Assembly (NCBI GenBank): GCA_027859055.1
Contig: JAQIBO010000332.1
Span: 1-13,034 of the forward strand
Length of the DNA: 13,034 nt
Reading direction: 5' to 3'
Origin: Spirochaeta sp.
GTDB taxonomy: Bacteria; Spirochaetota; Spirochaetia; DSM-27196; Alkalispirochaetaceae
This document shows, one piece after another, positions 1 to 7,151 of the stretch. Position numbers and translations under genes: made by a program. The number at the start of each line of letters is the position of its first letter. Positions within the stretch are counted from its first letter, which is position 1. The notes under the pieces were generated by a model, which saw nothing but the letters and a program-made list of their open reading frames with translations, searched no databases and was not told the origin of the DNA.

Positions 1-1057
1 AGCGGTGCGGGTAAATGCTTACCGGCGGCGCGCTCAGCTCGTGGATCCATTCACCGCGGTCGGTAAACAGGACCGTGTTGTTGTGAACGTGGACGTGGCC
101 GGTCATAACGACGTGGGCACCCCCGTCCACCAGCACCCGGCCAATCCGCGCCGCGTCGTCGACACGGTAGCGGGTACTCGCATAGCGTCCCGTTGTGCTG
201 TGGTCCAACAGGGCGTGATGAAAAAAGACCAGCACCGCCCGACCGTCTCTGCGCGCGTATTCAAGCTCGCGTTCCATCCACTCCAACGTCTCGATCGCCA
301 CGGCGCCTGCCGTCTCGGGCCGGCCCAGTTCCTCGTTGCGGTTGTACCTTGCGCTGTCTATCATCAGAAGCGTGAGCCCCGGAAGCGGATCAACGCGATA
401 ACTGAGATCTTCCGGTGCGGTGACAGTGTCGCCGTATCCGGCGTCGGCGTAAATCCGACGGAAGTCATCGGGAGCAACCGTCTCCGTCGGCTCCGGACGG
501 CGCCCGTGAAGCGCCACCGCCCACGGGTTGGCGATATCGTTATTTCACGGGATCACGTAGACCGGTACGCCGGCGGCGCGGATCGTTGCCGCTGCGACAG
601 CCACGTCCAGGTGACTCTCCAGTTCTCCATTTGCCGTCAGGTCTCCGGTAATCACCACAAAGTCCAGCGGCTCCCGCCGGGTCTCCGCCATAACCTGCTC
701 GACGATCGCATCCAGAAGCTCCGCCGACCGGGCAAGGACCTTCCCGTCGTTGGTGGCCAGCCAGCGCCGAAACGCGGGACTATCCGTCCACAGATCGGAA
801 CTCAGATGGTGCAGATCACTGAACACCAGAAACCGAACCGCCGGGTACTCCGGACCATTTCGTGACAGCCCACCGTCGGCGCGGGCGCCGTGCGCTGGTG
901 CCACAACGGGATGGTTCAACGCCGCAGCAATCTCCAGAAGGTCCGCCGCCGGTTCAATTGCGGGCGGAGCTTCGGCGGCACATCCACTGATAAAGCCACC
1001 GGCCCACCCGACGAGAAGAATAACTGCACCACGCCACGCATACCCACGAAACCACAT
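1..1057 (-). pseudogene. Metallophosphoesterase lipoprotein, interrupted by in-frame TGA, 3' end beyond window
   Basis: This is a calcineurin-like metallophosphoesterase that would be exported and lipid-anchored. From the ATG at 1055-1057 the protein begins with a signal sequence and a lipobox ISGC (Cys26). The metal motifs appear in family order: SDLH (Asp81, His83), GDL (Asp139), then the place where GNHD should be, then FFHH (His280/281) and GHVH (320-323). At GNHD the frame reads TGA-Asn-Asn-Asp: the stop is at 545-547, Gly is replaced by the stop, and His by Asn. The same frame then stays open for 181 codons to the window edge and contains the last two conserved motifs, so the break is recent or a sequence error. 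A TTG 13 codons upstream (1094-1096) is a possible alternative start, but the ATG gives a more normal signal peptide. Substrate is unknown. If the TGA is real, the 170-residue product lacks half of the active site. Confidence 0.8.
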
Positions 1058-1096
1058 TGTGCCGCTAAAGGTCGCTACGCGCTGCCGCGGCGTCAA

Positions 1097-1114
1097 CCGC
1101 CGGACGTCCGGCGG
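1097..1114. promoter_or_regulatory. 18-bp perfect palindrome in divergent intergenic region
   Basis: CCGCCGGACGTCCGGCGG is identical to its own reverse complement, with no spacer. It lies between the divergent phosphoesterase and hcp genes, 9 bp before the TTGAC box of the hcp promoter region. It could be an operator for a dimeric regulator. It could also be a chance GC-rich palindrome. The TTG alternative start of the phosphoesterase lies just outside it. Confidence 0.35.
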
Positions 1115-1123
1115 GCGTCCGAC

Positions 1124-1137
1124 TTGACCTCAGTCAA
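1124..1137 (+). promoter_or_regulatory. FNR/HcpR-type operator for hcp
   Basis: TTGAC-CTCA-GTCAA is a perfect inverted repeat with a 4-nt spacer, the geometry of CRP/FNR-family sites (FNR consensus TTGAT-N4-ATCAA). A -10-like hexamer CATACT lies at 1161-1166 (4 of 6 to TATAAT). This predicts a start near 1172 and centres the palindrome about 41.5 bp upstream, the class II activator position. In many anaerobes hcp is controlled by a CRP/FNR-family regulator (HcpR) that responds to nitric oxide or nitrosative stress. The identity of the regulator here is inferred; it is not encoded in the window. Confidence 0.6.
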
Positions 1138-1187
1138 TTACAGGTCCAGCCCCCGGAGGACATACTCACCTCATCAGGAGGAAAGAA

Positions 1188-2894
1188 ATGAGTATGTACT
1201 GTTTTCAGTGTCAGGAAGCGGCGGGAAACGTCGGATGCACCGTACGCGGTGTGTGTGGAAAGCAAGAGTCCACCGCCAACCTGCAGGACGTGTTGATTTA
1301 CGCGGCCCGCGGCCTGGCGTTATCAGTTGATATGTTGCACCGCGCGGTAGCGCAGAACAACCCGGATGCCCCGGACGACAGCCTTTACGGCGGAACCAGC
1401 CTCGCAGAGATCACAACCGAAAGTGGCCGGACGATCTTCCGGGCGCTGTTCTCCACCGTCACCAACGTCAACTATGACGACACGCGCGTCGCCGGGGTGA
1501 TCGGACAGGTTCTGCGGCAGAAAGATCTGGTGGTCCGCCAGCTGCAGGCGGTGTGCAAACAGGATCACGAGCTGCCCCGGGCGGTGACGTGGCACGCCGA
1601 TGAAAAGGACCTCGCAGCACTGTACGCAATGATCCCCGAGGCGTCGGTAATGGCCGATACCAATGAAGACACCCGGGCGTTGCGGGAGCTCGCGCTGTAC
1701 GGCCTCAAAGGGATCGCTGCCTACGGTGACCACGCCCTCGTTCTCGGATATGAGGACGAGACGCTCTACCGTGAGATTTCTCGTATCCTGGGAGCGACGC
1801 TGACCCTCGATGACGCCGACGAACTGACCCAACTGGTAATAGATACCGGCAACGCCGCGGTTCAGACGATGGCGCTGCTCGACCGGGCCAATACGGAAAC
1901 CTACGGGAATCCGGAAATCACCGAAGTGAATATCGGTGTGCGAAACAACCCGGCAATTCTCATCTCCGGGCACGACCTGAAGGACATGCACGAACTCCTG
2001 GAGCAGACTAAAGGCACCGGCGTGGACGTGTATACCCACGGCGAGATGTTGCCGGCCAACTACTATCCGGCGTTCAAGAAATACGATCATTTCGTCGGGA
2101 ATTACGGCAACTCCTGGTGGCTCCAGGACACAGAGTTCGATCCGTTTAACGGTCCCATTCTGATGACCACCAACTGCATCACCCCGCCCAAGGAGAGTTA
2201 CAAGGACCGGATCTTCACCACCGGCCTGGTTGCATTTCCCGGGGTAAAACACATCGCCGATCGTCCGGAAAGCGGCTCCAAGGACCTCTCGGAGGTTATC
2301 GAACTGGCGAAACAGTGCCCATCTCCCACTGAACTTGAAACCGGTTCAATCGTCGGCGGATTTGCCCACGCACAGGTTACCGCTCTCGCGGACAAAGTGG
2401 TTGATGCGGTGAAATCCGGTGCGATCAAAAAGTTTGTGGTGATGGGTGGCTGCGACGGACGCCAGAAAGGGCGTAGCTATTTCACCGACGTGGCGGAAGC
2501 ACTGCCGGAGGACACGGTGATTCTCACCGCCGGATGCGCCAAGTTCCGCTACAACAAGCTGAAACTCGGAGACATCGGGGGAATCCCGCGCGTCCTGGAT
2601 GCCGGGCAATGCAACGACAGCTATTCCCTCGCCGTTATCGCGCTCAAACTGCAGGAGATCTTTGAACTCGAGGACATTAACGATCTTCCGATCGATTTTG
2701 ACATCGCCTGGTATGAGCAGAAGGCGATTACCGTATTGCTGGCGCTCCTGGCGCTCGGATTCAAGGGCGTGCGGATCGGACCGACATTGCCGGCGTTTAT
2801 CAGCCCCGCAGTTGCGGACGTTCTGGTCAAGAACTTCGGCCTGAAGGTGATCACGACGGTGGAAGAGGACGTGGCGGCGATCAGCGCGAGCTGA
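1188..2894 (+). CDS. hcp: Hybrid cluster protein / hydroxylamine reductase (class I)
   Basis: Hcp is a cytoplasmic iron-sulfur protein that reduces hydroxylamine to ammonia in vitro and is linked to nitric oxide detoxification in anaerobes. The 568-residue product matches family length. The N-terminal cysteines Cys5, Cys8, Cys17 and Cys23 (C-x2-C-x8-C-x5-C) are the class I pattern, expected to bind a [4Fe-4S] cluster. All hybrid-cluster ligands can be placed: His262, Glu286, Cys330, Cys422 (GGCDGR), Cys450 (AGCAK), Cys475 (GQCND), Glu510 and Lys512 (WYEQK). The spacings His-24-Glu-44-Cys match characterised Hcp. The ATG at 1188 is preceded by a strong Shine-Dalgarno, AGGAGG at 1176-1181. A FNR/HcpR-like palindrome lies upstream. 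The VOC gene starts about 44 nt downstream on the same strand. No NADH oxidoreductase partner (hcr) is present in the window, as expected for class I enzymes. Confidence 0.97.
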   Translation: MSMYCFQCQEAAGNVGCTVRGVCGKQESTANLQDVLIYAARGLALSVDMLHRAVAQNNPDAPDDSLYGGTSLAEITTESGRTIFRALFSTVTNVNYDDTRVAGVIGQVLRQKDLVVRQLQAVCKQDHELPRAVTWHADEKDLAALYAMIPEASVMADTNEDTRALRELALYGLKGIAAYGDHALVLGYEDETLYREISRILGATLTLDDADELTQLVIDTGNAAVQTMALLDRANTETYGNPEITEVNIGVRNNPAILISGHDLKDMHELLEQTKGTGVDVYTHGEMLPANYYPAFKKYDHFVGNYGNSWWLQDTEFDPFNGPILMTTNCITPPKESYKDRIFTTGLVAFPGVKHIADRPESGSKDLSEVIELAKQCPSPTELETGSIVGGFAHAQVTALADKVVDAVKSGAIKKFVVMGGCDGRQKGRSYFTDVAEALPEDTVILTAGCAKFRYNKLKLGDIGGIPRVLDAGQCNDSYSLAVIALKLQEIFELEDINDLPIDFDIAWYEQKAITVLLALLALGFKGVRIGPTLPAFISPAVADVLVKNFGLKVITTVEEDVAAISAS

Positions 2895-2938
2895 TCGTCC
2901 CACTTGTCCCGGTCACCGCGCACGCGTATGCTTTGCAC

Positions 2939-3316
2939 ATGGAAATGCCGTTTTGCTGGACTACGATTCACGTCACCGACATGGAGCGGTCTCTCCGCTT
3001 TTACCGCGATCTTCTCGGTTTGCCGGTAGATCGCCGGATGCAACCCGAACCGGGAATGGAGATCGCATTTCTCGGGAGCGGGGCCACGAAAGTTGAACTG
3101 ATTCACCGCCCCGAGGGAGCGGAGGTGACCTTTGGGCAGGATATCTCGATGGGTTTCACCGTTCCGTCGATCGATTCGTTTGCGACGCAACTCGCCGAAT
3201 ACGCCGTCTCAGTTGAAACCGGCCCGATCCAGCCAAACCCGTATGTTAAGTTTATCTACGTGCGGGATCCGGACGGGGTCAAAATTCAGCTGGTGGAACA
3301 GATCCCACCGGACTGA
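2939..3316 (+). CDS. VOC-superfamily protein (glyoxalase/dioxygenase fold)
   Basis: This small 125-residue protein has the vicinal-oxygen-chelate fold, with its two beta-alpha-beta-beta-beta modules. The first module opens TTIHVTDMERSLRFYRDLLGL (the usual H-V-x-D-x-x-x-S-x-x-F-Y motif) and the second ends DPDGVKIQLVEQ. In glyoxalase I-type proteins four residues bind the metal. Here His11, Glu53 and Glu120 are in place, but the third position, normally His, is in the segment SMGFTVPSID and appears to be Met71. It may therefore not be a true lactoylglutathione lyase, and the substrate is unknown. The start is uncertain: ATG at 2939 is used here, TTG at 2933 is in the same frame, and no clear Shine-Dalgarno precedes either. 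It follows hcp by about 44 nt and may be cotranscribed with it. Confidence 0.85.
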   Translation: MEMPFCWTTIHVTDMERSLRFYRDLLGLPVDRRMQPEPGMEIAFLGSGATKVELIHRPEGAEVTFGQDISMGFTVPSIDSFATQLAEYAVSVETGPIQPNPYVKFIYVRDPDGVKIQLVEQIPPD

Positions 3317-3323
3317 CGGAACG

Positions 3324-3354
3324 GTCCGCAACCGTGACAACCACGGTTGCGGAC
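3324..3354. terminator. Perfect hairpin between convergent genes, likely bidirectional terminator
   Basis: GTCCGCAACCGTG (3324-3336) and its exact reverse complement (3342-3354) flank a 5-nt loop. The stem begins 7 nt after the VOC stop codon and 5 nt beyond the mglC stop codon on the other strand. The stem is strong and in the right place for a shared terminator. There is no clear T-run on either side, so it may act as an RNA 3'-end stabiliser or need a factor. Confidence 0.65.
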
Positions 3355-3359
3355 ACTCA

Positions 3360-4388
3360 TCACACTTTGCGCAGGTATTTTTGCGTATCAATCGCCACTG
3401 CGGCGACGATGATTATACCTTTCACGATGTACTGGTAGTACTGGTCCAGGCCGATAAACGTCATCCCGTAACTGATGATCGTAAACATCAGAACACCGGC
3501 GATCGCCCCGGATACCTTTCCGATACCACCGGAGAACGAGATACCACCAACGACACACGCGGCGATCGCGTCCAGCTCGTAACCAAACCCGGTTCCGTTA
3601 TTGGCCGACCCGATCCGCGCCGCTTCCAGATACCCGCCGATCCCGTACAGAACCCCCGCCAGCACGTAGGTGGTGATAAAGGTACGCATGACGTTGACGC
3701 CGGAGACTTCCGCTGCTTCGGGGTTGCCACCGACTGCAAACAGGTTTTTCCCGAACGTGGTCTTGTTCCATAAAATCCACACAATAACGCTGGTAATCGC
3801 GGCGTATATCACCAGATTTGGAATACCGAAGGTGGAGCCGACCACCGCCTCGGTGTAGCGCGGATCAAACCCGCCGATCGGTTGCGGCCCCGGTGCACCG
3901 GAGGCAAAGTAGATAGAAAGTATGCCGTACAGCGTGATCATCATTCCCAGCGTGGCCAAAAACGGGTGAATCTTGAACTTGGCGACCACCCAGCCGTTGA
4001 TACCACTGAAAAACGCGCTCACAATCGCGGCGATAATAAGCGGCACAAACAACGGTAACGCCGGCAGATCCGGGTAAAAACGCGATGCGTAATCCGCCCG
4101 TTGCAGCAGCGAGGCGGAAATGACTGCCGCAAACCCGACGTTTCGCCCCAGCGAAAGGTCCGTACCCTGCAAAATGATGATACCCGCAACGCCATACGCA
4201 AGAATAAGCCGTACGGAGCTCTGGGTCATAATGTTGCGAAACACCGCCACCGACACAAACTGCGGTTCGTTGGCGATGATAAACGCGATCATGCCCAGAA
4301 TGACGATGTAAATTGCGTTGTTGACGAAAAAGTCTTTCCACTCCCGCCGAGACCACGACCGGATACGGGGCAAAGCGATTTGTTTCAT
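3360..4388 (-). CDS. mglC: Galactose/methyl-galactoside ABC transporter permease
   Basis: This is the inner-membrane channel subunit of the Mgl galactose/glucose importer. The 342-residue, mostly hydrophobic protein is close to the length of E. coli MglC. Its N-terminus is short and basic (RSWSRREWKDFF) and is followed by about eight to ten membrane spans. Family landmarks include the ILQGTDLSLGR segment, the KFKIHPFLATLGMM segment and the cytoplasmic loop with GGNPEAAEVSGVNV, which touches the ATPase. The ATG at 4386-4388 overlaps the mglA stop as ATGA, so translation is coupled. It is the last gene of the run; a strong hairpin follows immediately. Confidence 0.95.
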   Translation of the reverse strand: MKQIALPRIRSWSRREWKDFFVNNAIYIVILGMIAFIIANEPQFVSVAVFRNIMTQSSVRLILAYGVAGIIILQGTDLSLGRNVGFAAVISASLLQRADYASRFYPDLPALPLFVPLIIAAIVSAFFSGINGWVVAKFKIHPFLATLGMMITLYGILSIYFASGAPGPQPIGGFDPRYTEAVVGSTFGIPNLVIYAAITSVIVWILWNKTTFGKNLFAVGGNPEAAEVSGVNVMRTFITTYVLAGVLYGIGGYLEAARIGSANNGTGFGYELDAIAACVVGGISFSGGIGKVSGAIAGVLMFTIISYGMTFIGLDQYYQYIVKGIIIVAAVAIDTQKYLRKV

Positions 4389-5902
4389 ACTTCGGCCTCT
4401 TTGTTGTTGTTGAGATAAAGCGTCGCAAGACGGAAGATCTCCGTCTGATCGGTCTTTTCCGTTTCTACCGTACCGGCGATCCGGCCGTTACTCATAACCA
4501 TAATCCGGTTGGTGATTCCGAGGAGCTCGGGCATCTCCGAGGAGATCATAATTACCGATTTCCCCTGGTTCGCCAGGTTGATAATGAGTTGGTAGATCTC
4601 GAACTTGGCACCAACATCGATTCCCCGGGTCGGTTCGTCGAGAAGGAGAATATCCGGATTGGTCAACAGCCATCGCCCGATAATCACCTTTTGTTGGTTG
4701 CCACCGCTCAGCGCGCGGATCAACTCGCGTCGCGTTGGGGTTTTGATACGCATCCGGCTGATCTGCTCGTCCGTGTCACGTTCCATATCGCGATCGATGA
4801 GCCATCCGATCGAGTTCGTATACGACGTGACGTTGGCGATCGTTGAGTTAAAGGTGATATCCGCCACCGGATAGATCCCGGTCCGACGGCGCTCCTCGGT
4901 GAGAAACGCGAACCCGTGCTGTTTGGCCTGTTTCGAAGAATTCACCTGGATCTGTTGTCCATCGATAAAAAACTCGCCGCTGTCCCGGGTTCTGATGCCA
5001 AAAATCGCCTCGGCAATCTCCGTCCGTCCCGCACCGACAAGACCGGCAACGCCAAGGATCTCGCCGCGACGTACGGAAAAGCTGACATCCCGCACATACG
5101 GGGCAAACCGGGTTGTCAGCCCGCGCACTTCCAGGTGAACCTCACCGGGCGTATTGGTTCGTGGCGGAAAGCGCTCTTCCAGTTCCCGCCCGACCATCAT
5201 CTGAACCAGACGCTCCATCGTGATTTCGGAGATCGATTCCGTTCCGACGTACGTACCGTCACGTAACACCGTTACCGCGTCGGCGATCGTGAAGATCTCG
5301 TCCATCTTGTGGGAGATGTAGATAATGCTGACACCCTGTTCACGGAGGGAACGGATGATCGTAAAGAGCAAATCGGTTTCATTTTGGGTGAGGGAAGAGG
5401 TGGGTTCGTCAAGAACGATTACTTTGGCGTCGTAGGAGATCGCCTTGGCTATTTCCACCATTTGCCGTTGCGACACCGAAAGTTTGTTCAGATACATTCC
5501 CGGATCGAGGTGGATGTTGATTCGCCGAAACAGTTCCATCGTCCGCTCGTACATCGCGTGCTCGTCGATAAACAAGCCCTTTTTGGGATACCGACCAAGC
5601 CAGATATTGTCAGTGATCGTCCGTTGGACCACCTGGTTGAGTTCCTGGTGCACCATGGACACGCCGTTTTCCAGTGCGTCCTTCGGGTCGGTGAAGTTGA
5701 ACTCTTCACCCTCCAGGAAAAACCGGCCGCTGTCCTGACGGTAAATTCCGAAGAGACACTTCATCAGGGTGGACTTGCCGGCGCCGTTCTCACCCATCAG
5801 TGCGTGGACCGTCCCCGGCATGACCTCCAGATGCACGTCTTTCAGAACGCGTACCCCGGAAAACGACTTGTTGACGCCCTCTATTCTCAGTAATGGTTCC
5901 AT
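4385..5902 (-). CDS. mglA: Galactose/methyl-galactoside ABC transporter ATP-binding protein (tandem domains)
   Basis: This cytoplasmic ATPase of the Mgl importer has two nucleotide-binding domains in one 505-residue chain (E. coli MglA has about 506). First domain: Walker A GENGAGKST (37-45), signature LSVSQRQ (from 141), Walker B VIVLDEP (161-167). Second domain: Walker A-like GLVGAGRT (287-294), where Arg replaces the usual Lys, signature LSGGNQQ (398-404), Walker B ILLLDEP (418-424). A degenerate second Walker A is typical of the sugar CUT2 group. The ATG at 5900-5902 is chosen because AGGGAG lies at 5910-5915 and because the protein begins at the conserved LLRIEGVNKSF. A longer frame upstream has no similar support. 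It is separated from mglB by 85 nt holding a stem-loop and overlaps mglC by 4 nt. Confidence 0.96.
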   Translation of the reverse strand: MEPLLRIEGVNKSFSGVRVLKDVHLEVMPGTVHALMGENGAGKSTLMKCLFGIYRQDSGRFFLEGEEFNFTDPKDALENGVSMVHQELNQVVQRTITDNIWLGRYPKKGLFIDEHAMYERTMELFRRINIHLDPGMYLNKLSVSQRQMVEIAKAISYDAKVIVLDEPTSSLTQNETDLLFTIIRSLREQGVSIIYISHKMDEIFTIADAVTVLRDGTYVGTESISEITMERLVQMMVGRELEERFPPRTNTPGEVHLEVRGLTTRFAPYVRDVSFSVRRGEILGVAGLVGAGRTEIAEAIFGIRTRDSGEFFIDGQQIQVNSSKQAKQHGFAFLTEERRRTGIYPVADITFNSTIANVTSYTNSIGWLIDRDMERDTDEQISRMRIKTPTRRELIRALSGGNQQKVIIGRWLLTNPDILLLDEPTRGIDVGAKFEIYQLIINLANQGKSVIMISSEMPELLGITNRIMVMSNGRIAGTVETEKTDQTEIFRLATLYLNNNKEAEV

Positions 5903-5932
5903 CAACCAACTCCCTGTATACGCACAAATATC

Positions 5933-5966
5933 GGTCGCCGCCGCGGAAAGATCCACGACGACAACC
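5933..5966 (-). promoter_or_regulatory. Intercistronic mRNA stem-loop between mglB and mglA
   Basis: Read on the minus strand, the 14-nt arm at 5966-5953 (starts GGUUGUCG) pairs without gaps to the arm at 5946-5933 (ends GGCGACC) around the 6-nt loop AUCUUU. Four of the 14 pairs are U-G wobbles. They would be A-C mismatches in the opposite transcript, so the fold is specific to mgl mRNA. It starts about 21 nt after the mglB stop and ends about 17 nt before the mglA Shine-Dalgarno. A likely role is to protect the mglB 3' end or limit readthrough, giving more binding protein than transporter. Confidence 0.6.
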
Positions 5967-5987
5967 AGTTTATGCTACGGATTCTGT

Positions 5988-7004
5988 TTAGCGGAAGTCC
6001 TGGTAGTTTTCCGGAGTAACCGCGACGTAAGGTACGCGAACCGCTTTGCTGCCGTCGCTCTGGAGCACCCAGTCGGTTCCTTCGGTCGGAGCCATACCCA
6101 TTGCGGCGTTCACAGCCAGATCGACCGTTGCGCGAGCCTGGTTGACACCGTCGTTGAGGACCGTACCGTTCATTTCGCCGTCGGCGATGTGGGTCAGCGC
6201 CTGGTCAAGCGCGTCAACACCGTAAATCGGAATGTCCGAATCGGCGCCTTTGAGGGACGTGATCGCACCAAACGCCATGCCGTCGTTGTTGGCGATAACC
6301 AGCTCGATATCGTCGCCAAAGCTGGAGGTCAGCCACGCGGCCATCTTGTCGGCACCATGCTGGGTCGACCAGTTCGGATCCGCTTCCAGGGCCAGTTCTT
6401 CAGTGGGGATTCCCGCATCGTCAAACGCTTTGACGGAGTACTCGGTCCGCGCTTCAGCATCGGGATGTCCCGGTTCACCTTTCAGGAGCACGTACTGCAC
6501 CGCGCCGTCGCCGTTGCGGTCCCAGTCGGGATTTGCCTGCCAGTCGGAGACCATCATCTCACCCTGGATAATGCCGGATTCAGCAGAGTCGGTTCCCACG
6601 TACCACACCTGGTCATAGAGGTCCATGACACCGGCTTCGGTAGCCTCTTTGTTGAAAAGCACCAACGGGATGCCGGCGCTCTGCGCTTTTTCAATAACCG
6701 AACGCGCGGAAGCGGGGTCAACAAGGTTGATCGCCAGGACGTCAACGCCCTTCGTGATGAACACGTCGATCTGGTCGTTCAGTTTGGCCTGCTGGCCTTC
6801 CGAGTCGACGATCTCAATCGTGACACCGCGCTCGGCGGCATAGCTTTCCAGCTCAGGCTTCATAACACCGTTCATGAAGTTATCCGCAAAGGTGTAAATG
6901 TTGGCTCCGATGACGATTTCGCCATCCTCTTCCTGGCCGCCGGCAAACGCCATCGGCAGCGCGATCAGCGCCACAAGCAGTAACAGAACAATTCGTTTAC
7001 TCAT
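5988..7004 (-). CDS. mglB: Periplasmic D-galactose/D-glucose-binding protein
   Basis: This is the soluble receptor of the Mgl importer, and in E. coli also the ligand carrier for the Trg chemoreceptor. The 338-residue precursor has a signal peptide ending AFA before GGQEED, a mature start often seen in spirochaete binding proteins. There is no lipobox cysteine, so it should be released into the periplasm. By comparison with E. coli MglB the sugar pocket is complete: Asp41 and Phe43 (ADNF), Asn118 (FNKE), His180, Asp182, Arg186 (GHPDAEAR), Trp212, Asn240 region, Asp264 and Asn284. The calcium loop DRNGDGAVQ (162-170 with its Asp residues) and Glu234 are also present. The ATG at 7002-7004 follows AAAGGAG at 7011-7017. 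A candidate promoter with a CRP-like site lies upstream, so it may be expressed separately from the sensor genes. Confidence 0.96.
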   Translation of the reverse strand: MSKRIVLLLLVALIALPMAFAGGQEEDGEIVIGANIYTFADNFMNGVMKPELESYAAERGVTIEIVDSEGQQAKLNDQIDVFITKGVDVLAINLVDPASARSVIEKAQSAGIPLVLFNKEATEAGVMDLYDQVWYVGTDSAESGIIQGEMMVSDWQANPDWDRNGDGAVQYVLLKGEPGHPDAEARTEYSVKAFDDAGIPTEELALEADPNWSTQHGADKMAAWLTSSFGDDIELVIANNDGMAFGAITSLKGADSDIPIYGVDALDQALTHIADGEMNGTVLNDGVNQARATVDLAVNAAMGMAPTEGTDWVLQSDGSKAVRVPYVAVTPENYQDFR

Positions 7005-7055
7005 AGAGTCTCCTTTTGTGAGTATGTGACACCATCCGGTATCACGGGATAATTC

Positions 7056-7066
7056 AGAGTAGCACC
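7056..7066 (-). promoter_or_regulatory. Candidate extended -10 element for mglB
   Basis: On the minus strand the sequence GGTGCTACTCT contains TGC-TACTCT, an extended -10 form (TGn followed by a hexamer with 3 of 6 matches to TATAAT). It predicts a start near 7050, about 46 nt before the mglB ATG. No good -35 hexamer is visible, which would suit a promoter that depends on an activator bound at the CRP-like site upstream. Confidence 0.35.
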
Positions 7067-7083
7067 GTCTCGGGAGCGCTCAA

Positions 7084-7099
7084 TGTAATATCCGTCACA
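7084..7099 (-). promoter_or_regulatory. CRP-like operator upstream of mglB
   Basis: On the minus strand TGTGA-CGGATA-TTACA matches the CRP consensus TGTGA-N6-TCACA at 9 of 10 arm positions. Its centre (7091.5) is about 41.5 bp upstream of the start predicted from the extended -10 at 7056-7061, the class II activator position. E. coli mglB is CRP-activated. Whether this organism has a CRP-family protein with that specificity cannot be seen here. Confidence 0.4.
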
Positions 7100-7117
7100 A
7101 AATTTACGATTTTCTGC

Positions 7118-7139
7118 ACCGGCGGCGTTGTCCGACGGT
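7118..7139 (-). promoter_or_regulatory. Hairpin after the sensor lipoprotein gene
   Basis: In minus-strand RNA ACCGUCGG (7139-7132) pairs with CCGCCGGU (7125-7118) across a 6-nt loop, with one U/C mismatch in the 8-bp stem. It begins 13 nt after the lipoprotein stop codon. A uridine run does not follow, so it is not a standard terminator. It could mark the 3' end of the sensor transcript or reduce readthrough into mglB. Confidence 0.35.
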
Positions 7140-7151
7140 CCTGCGGGGCGA

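Noticed and set aside
503..547. TGA in the phosphoesterase read as selenocysteine, with a 6-bp stem (CCCGTG/CACGGG) 17 nt downstream
   Set aside because: The TGA replaces a conserved Gly, not a Cys, and the neighbouring His is also lost. The loop of 13 nt shows no clear SECIS features. Pseudogene or sequence error is simpler, though a SECIS search would settle it.
5..865. Long open plus-strand frame at the left edge
   Set aside because: It is antisense to the phosphoesterase, which shows ordered catalytic motifs; the plus-strand translation is rich in Arg, Pro and His and has no domain pattern.
1323..2252. 309-codon minus-strand frame inside hcp
   Set aside because: hcp has every cluster ligand in place on the plus strand; the antisense frame is a shadow.
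5769..6983. 404-codon plus-strand frame over mglB
   Set aside because: It is antisense to mglB, whose full sugar and calcium site is recognisable; the antisense product has no recognisable features and is explained by codon bias in a GC-rich gene.
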